Of a stretch of DNA of 64,000 nucleotides, positions 61,323 to 64,000 are shown in pieces. A program made the position numbers and the translations under genes. Origin of the DNA: Pirellulales bacterium (GTDB taxonomy: Bacteria > Planctomycetota > Planctomycetia > Pirellulales > DATAWG01); NCBI GenBank assembly GCA_036267355.1, contig DATAWG010000043.1, positions 1 to 64,000 on the forward strand, written 5' to 3'. Position 1 is the stretch's first letter; each line of letters begins with the position of its first letter. Under the pieces are notes generated by a model. The model had not been told where the DNA came from. It saw only the letters and a list, made by a program, of their open reading frames with translations, and ran no database searches.

Positions 61323-63467
61323 ATGTTCGGCAAGCGAGCGAATGTCGTGATTACGGCGGCCGTGGCCGCGCTGTTGATTGGTGTGGCAAGTTGGCTGATG
61401 CCGGCCTCGCGCTCGGCTGCCCAAGACCCTGCGCTGCCGCCGCAGCCATTGCCGGATGCGGGAGCCCCTCAGCAAATCGACACTCCGGGCCAAGAGGTGC
61501 TCACCAACGGCCCGGTTCACGAAGCCTATGCCGAACCGACGGCCCTAAATCCTCAGCCGCCGATGATCGTGCCGAAGCAGCCGCCGGCGGCGGTGCAGGA
61601 AATGCCGCCGGATGTGAAGCCGGATGGCCAAAATGTCGTGTGGATTCCCGGCTATTGGGCTTGGGACGATGGCCGGCAAGATTTCATCTGGGTCAGCGGA
61701 ATTTGGCGCGACACGCCGCCGAACCACGCTTGGATCGCCGGCTACTGGACCGGCACGACGGGCGGCTACCAATGGACGCCCGGCATCTGGGCCCCCTCGA
61801 ATGTCGAGCAGGTGAACTACGTGCCCCAGCCGCCGAACTCGCTCGAGACCGGCCCGAACACGCCGGCCCCGACGGCGAACGATTTTTGGGTTCCCGGCAC
61901 CTATGAATACGTCGAAGGGAATTGGGCATGGCGCCCCGGTTATTGGACCGCGGCCCAGCCCGACTGGATCTGGATTCCCGCCCACTACGTCTGGACGCCC
62001 AGCGGCTACCTGTTCATCCACGGGCATTGGGATTACGAACTGTCGCACCGCGGCGTGCTGTTTGCCCCGGTCGCGTTCAATTTCGGTTGGTGGGGCCCGC
62101 GGCCGATTTATTACGGTCCCGCCGTCGTGATCGATCCGGGAGTGCTGACGGCCGACTTCTTCGTCCGTCCCGGCTACTACCACTACTATTTCGGCGATTG
62201 CTACGGCCCGGCCTATGTCGGCTGGGGCTTTCATCCGTGGTTTGCCGTGGGCATCGGCTACGATCCGCTGTTCACCTATTATCGCTGGTACAATGTGCGT
62301 CGCGATCCGGGTTGGGCCATTCGGGTGAACGAGCGGTTCGTCTACATGGGCGCCCATCCCGGCGCTCGGCCGCCGCGAACCTATGCGATGTCGATTCGCG
62401 TCGGCGCGCCTGGCGGAGTGCGAATCGGCGTGACGATCAACGACTTCGCCCGCCGGGCGGGCCCGACGCATTTCCAAACTGTGTCGATGTCGCAGCGGCA
62501 AGAATATGCTCGCGAAGGGGTGCGATCGAACCGAGTCGCGCAGGAGCGGGCGATGGCCGAAACGCATCCGGGCGGCCGGCCCGGCGCCCCGCGTTCGCTC
62601 GATATGCACGCGCTCGCGCAGTCCAACGGTGGGCATTTGCCCGGCGCCGCTCCAGGCCGCACCGGCGCGATGGCCGAGCGTGGGCCTGAGAACCGCGGTG
62701 TGACGAACACGGGTCGTTCCGGAGTGACCAACTCGGCGGTTCGGCCTGGCACTACGCCGACGACCGGCCGCCCCGGCTTCCCGCCCGGCGTGCCAAGCCG
62801 CACTCCGTCGAACACGAAGAAACCGCCGGAGGATAAAGGCGGCGGCCGCGACAGCGGCGGCAGATATTTGATCCAGCCGAATGGCAACGCGGCGAGCTTG
62901 GCGAGCCAAGTGCCGGCGGAGCCTCGTCCGGATCAATCGCAGGCCGATCAGTCGCAAGCCGACTTGTCTCAGCCTAGCGCGCCCGGCGCCGACCTGGGGC
63001 AGCAAGCAATGCCCGACTTCGGAACGTTTGGCGGACTGGTTGTTCCAAGCAGGATTGGGTCGGGAGCGGCCCCCTCGAATTCGGCCTTCGGGGCCGACGA
63101 CAACGCGGCCCTCCAAGCCACCGGTGGCAAGGACCCGATCAAGCCTTTGATCCTGTCGCCGCAATTGTCGCCACAGCTTTCGCAGATCGGCGCCAGCGGT
63201 CGCGGGCAGTTTGGGGCGGGTCTGTCCGCCAACTCGTATTTGCCGTTCACCTCGCCGTCGTCGCTGTTGCACGAAGTGGGCGATCCGGCGCTGCGCGATT
63301 CCGCGACCGATCCGATCCATCCGCTAACGCTCATTCCCCCGATCTCGCTGCCCCTTGGGAATTCGCAATTCGGACTGCCGAGCGCTCCGAGCAACAGGTC
63401 TGGCTCGGTGTCGCAGGAGAAAGACCCGGTTCGTCCTTTGCGCATCGCCCCGCCGAACGGTTCGTGA
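61323..63467 (+). CDS. Exported WXXGXW (YXWGXW)-repeat protein (714 aa)
   Basis: ATG 61323 has an ideal AGGAGGAGG site. A signal peptide or anchor (VVITAAVAALLIGVASWLMP) precedes a proline-rich linker. Then at least five tryptophan repeats follow (VWIPGYWAW, IWVSGIWRD, AWIAGYWTG, QWTPGIWAP, AWRPGYWTA; about residues 100-265), diagnostic of the BcpO-related WXXGXW family. A tyrosine/tryptophan-rich segment follows (RPGYYHYYFGDCYGPAYVGW). The C-terminal half is low-complexity Pro/Gly/Ser/Gln with short tandem motifs (DQSQADQSQAD, SPQLSPQLS). An extracytoplasmic structural or binding role is likely; no enzyme motif is seen. The gene encoding a membrane-anchored protein follows after 210 bases. 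Confidence 0.8.
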   Translation: MFGKRANVVITAAVAALLIGVASWLMPASRSAAQDPALPPQPLPDAGAPQQIDTPGQEVLTNGPVHEAYAEPTALNPQPPMIVPKQPPAAVQEMPPDVKPDGQNVVWIPGYWAWDDGRQDFIWVSGIWRDTPPNHAWIAGYWTGTTGGYQWTPGIWAPSNVEQVNYVPQPPNSLETGPNTPAPTANDFWVPGTYEYVEGNWAWRPGYWTAAQPDWIWIPAHYVWTPSGYLFIHGHWDYELSHRGVLFAPVAFNFGWWGPRPIYYGPAVVIDPGVLTADFFVRPGYYHYYFGDCYGPAYVGWGFHPWFAVGIGYDPLFTYYRWYNVRRDPGWAIRVNERFVYMGAHPGARPPRTYAMSIRVGAPGGVRIGVTINDFARRAGPTHFQTVSMSQRQEYAREGVRSNRVAQERAMAETHPGGRPGAPRSLDMHALAQSNGGHLPGAAPGRTGAMAERGPENRGVTNTGRSGVTNSAVRPGTTPTTGRPGFPPGVPSRTPSNTKKPPEDKGGGRDSGGRYLIQPNGNAASLASQVPAEPRPDQSQADQSQADLSQPSAPGADLGQQAMPDFGTFGGLVVPSRIGSGAAPSNSAFGADDNAALQATGGKDPIKPLILSPQLSPQLSQIGASGRGQFGAGLSANSYLPFTSPSSLLHEVGDPALRDSATDPIHPLTLIPPISLPLGNSQFGLPSAPSNRSGSVSQEKDPVRPLRIAPPNGS

Positions 63468-63615
63468 AGTTTGCCGAGGATTCGAATCGCGTTTAGATCG
63501 CGCGGATTTTCCTCCTCGGTGGGTTAACATCGGCGGCGCACGACGGTATGGTGCTATATGCGCTCGCTCGAGTGCAAGGGCGCTCGTCGTTCGGGCGCTT
63601 GTTGAATAGAATGGT

Positions 63616-63657
63616 GTCACGAACCAATTGCGATTTGGTTTCTCATTGGTGACACGC
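63616..63657. promoter_or_regulatory. Hairpin between the WXXGXW gene and the next gene
   Basis: GTGTCAC (63616-63622) pairs with GTGACAC (63651-63657), and ACCAA/TTGGT forms an inner stem. It lies 20 bases before ATG 63678. It could be a terminator of the upstream gene or a leader structure; the T-run is missing. Confidence 0.4.
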
Positions 63658-63677
63658 TTTCTGGTCGCCGAAATCGT

Positions 63678-64000
63678 ATGAGTGATTTGCGGGATACCAT
63701 CGCTGTGGGAGGCCACGCGGCTTCGCCGATCGAAGCGGCGCCGGCCGGCAATGATTCTACCGCGCGCGGCGATCCCTCGGCATCGTTCAGCGATCGGGTG
63801 CGATCCTTGCGGCTGGCGACGCCGAGCGGTTCAACGGCCCGGCCGCGCAGCGCGTGGCTTCCGTGGGGATTGACCGCGATCGCGCTGGCCACTGCGGCTG
63901 CATTCGGCTGGCGAGCCTATCGGATCTCGCCGGCGGATTCGGCTCCAGTCGCCGAGCAATCTAGCGCAAGCGACGGCAATGCATCCGGCAAATCTTCGGG
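63678..64000 (+). CDS. N-terminus of a membrane-anchored protein, cut by the window edge
   Basis: From ATG 63678 the frame stays open to the last base, giving 107 residues: MSDLRDTIAVGG, a polar disordered stretch of about 55 residues, one transmembrane helix (about 60-76; WLPWGLTAIALATAAAFGW) and a serine/alanine-rich periplasmic linker. A cytosolic tail, single helix and linker are how HlyD/MacA-type periplasmic adaptors of efflux systems begin, so that is my guess. No conserved adaptor motif is inside the window to confirm it. No clear ribosome site precedes the ATG. The start could also lie slightly downstream. Confidence 0.5.
   Translation, partial: MSDLRDTIAVGGHAASPIEAAPAGNDSTARGDPSASFSDRVRSLRLATPSGSTARPRSAWLPWGLTAIALATAAAFGWRAYRISPADSAPVAEQSSASDGNASGKSS

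Noticed and set aside
61545-63320. Open frame of 591 codons opposite the WXXGXW gene
   Set aside because: Antisense shadow; the plus-strand gene has an ideal ribosome site and family repeats.

Overview
The window looks like a chromosomal segment of a Planctomycetota bacterium, most likely Pirellulales-like. The evidence is the set of lineage-typical secreted families: DUF1501, DUF1549/DUF1553, DUF1552, DUF1587-DUF1595 cytochromes, a PEP-CTERM protein, WXXGXW-repeat and SH3/TPR/CHAT fragments. Other signs are high GC, very long secreted carbohydrate-active proteins and long intergenic spacers rich in palindromic repeats. I see no rRNA, CRISPR array, prophage or intact insertion sequence. There is one tRNA (Gln, TTG).

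Layout. 1-4.7 kb: a left-truncated, frameshifted WD40 gene, a compact structured-RNA candidate, a small hypothetical gene, an alginate-lyase-family gene, and two fragments that look like the ends of an SH3-TPR-CHAT protein. 5-20.5 kb: a polysaccharide region with a 1686-residue GH2 enzyme, a 2225-residue multidomain protein, a CBM9-like protein behind a duplicated leader, and a convergent GH27 alpha-galactosidase with a candidate operator. 21.2-24.8 kb: an Opp/Dpp-type importer (permease, binding protein, permease; overlapping starts) without its ATPases. 24.9-31.4 kb: a leftward group of DUF1501, DUF1592-type cytochrome, DUF1552 and a small membrane-anchored protein. 31.7-34.4 kb: tRNA-Gln, a GNAT acetyltransferase, an RluA pseudouridine synthase and an RlmM-like methyltransferase, closed by a bidirectional terminator. 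34.8-38.2 kb: the usual DUF1549/1553-DUF1501 pair. 38.3-39.3 kb: a gene-free kilobase with a promoter, several hairpins and dispersed repeats. 39.3-48.8 kb: an MsbA-type ABC exporter, a secreted PQQ-dehydrogenase/cytochrome fusion, a broken WD40 gene, a two-helix membrane protein and a DUF5703 glycosidase-like enzyme.

49.2-53.7 kb holds the most unusual locus: a two-gene leftward unit. Its large product (1132 aa) combines long helical regions, a central domain with the motif set of type II phosphatidylinositol 4-kinases (FKPK, GGGASRE, DRNCGNIL, PIDGG) and C-terminal repeats of about 40 residues. Its partner (275 aa) belongs to no family I recognise. Such a lipid/protein-kinase-like domain in a cytosolic bacterial protein is the best candidate here for an undescribed system.

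53.9-64 kb: a tiny lysine-rich DUF6496 protein, a PEP-CTERM protein, pyruvate dehydrogenase E1 (with an extra acidic N-terminus) and E2, an orphan UPF0175 antitoxin-like gene with a nearby PIN-domain relic, a WXXGXW-repeat exported protein, and the N-terminus of a membrane-anchored protein that runs off the right edge.

All assignments come from reading the sequence by eye. Family names are recognition from motifs, not search results.
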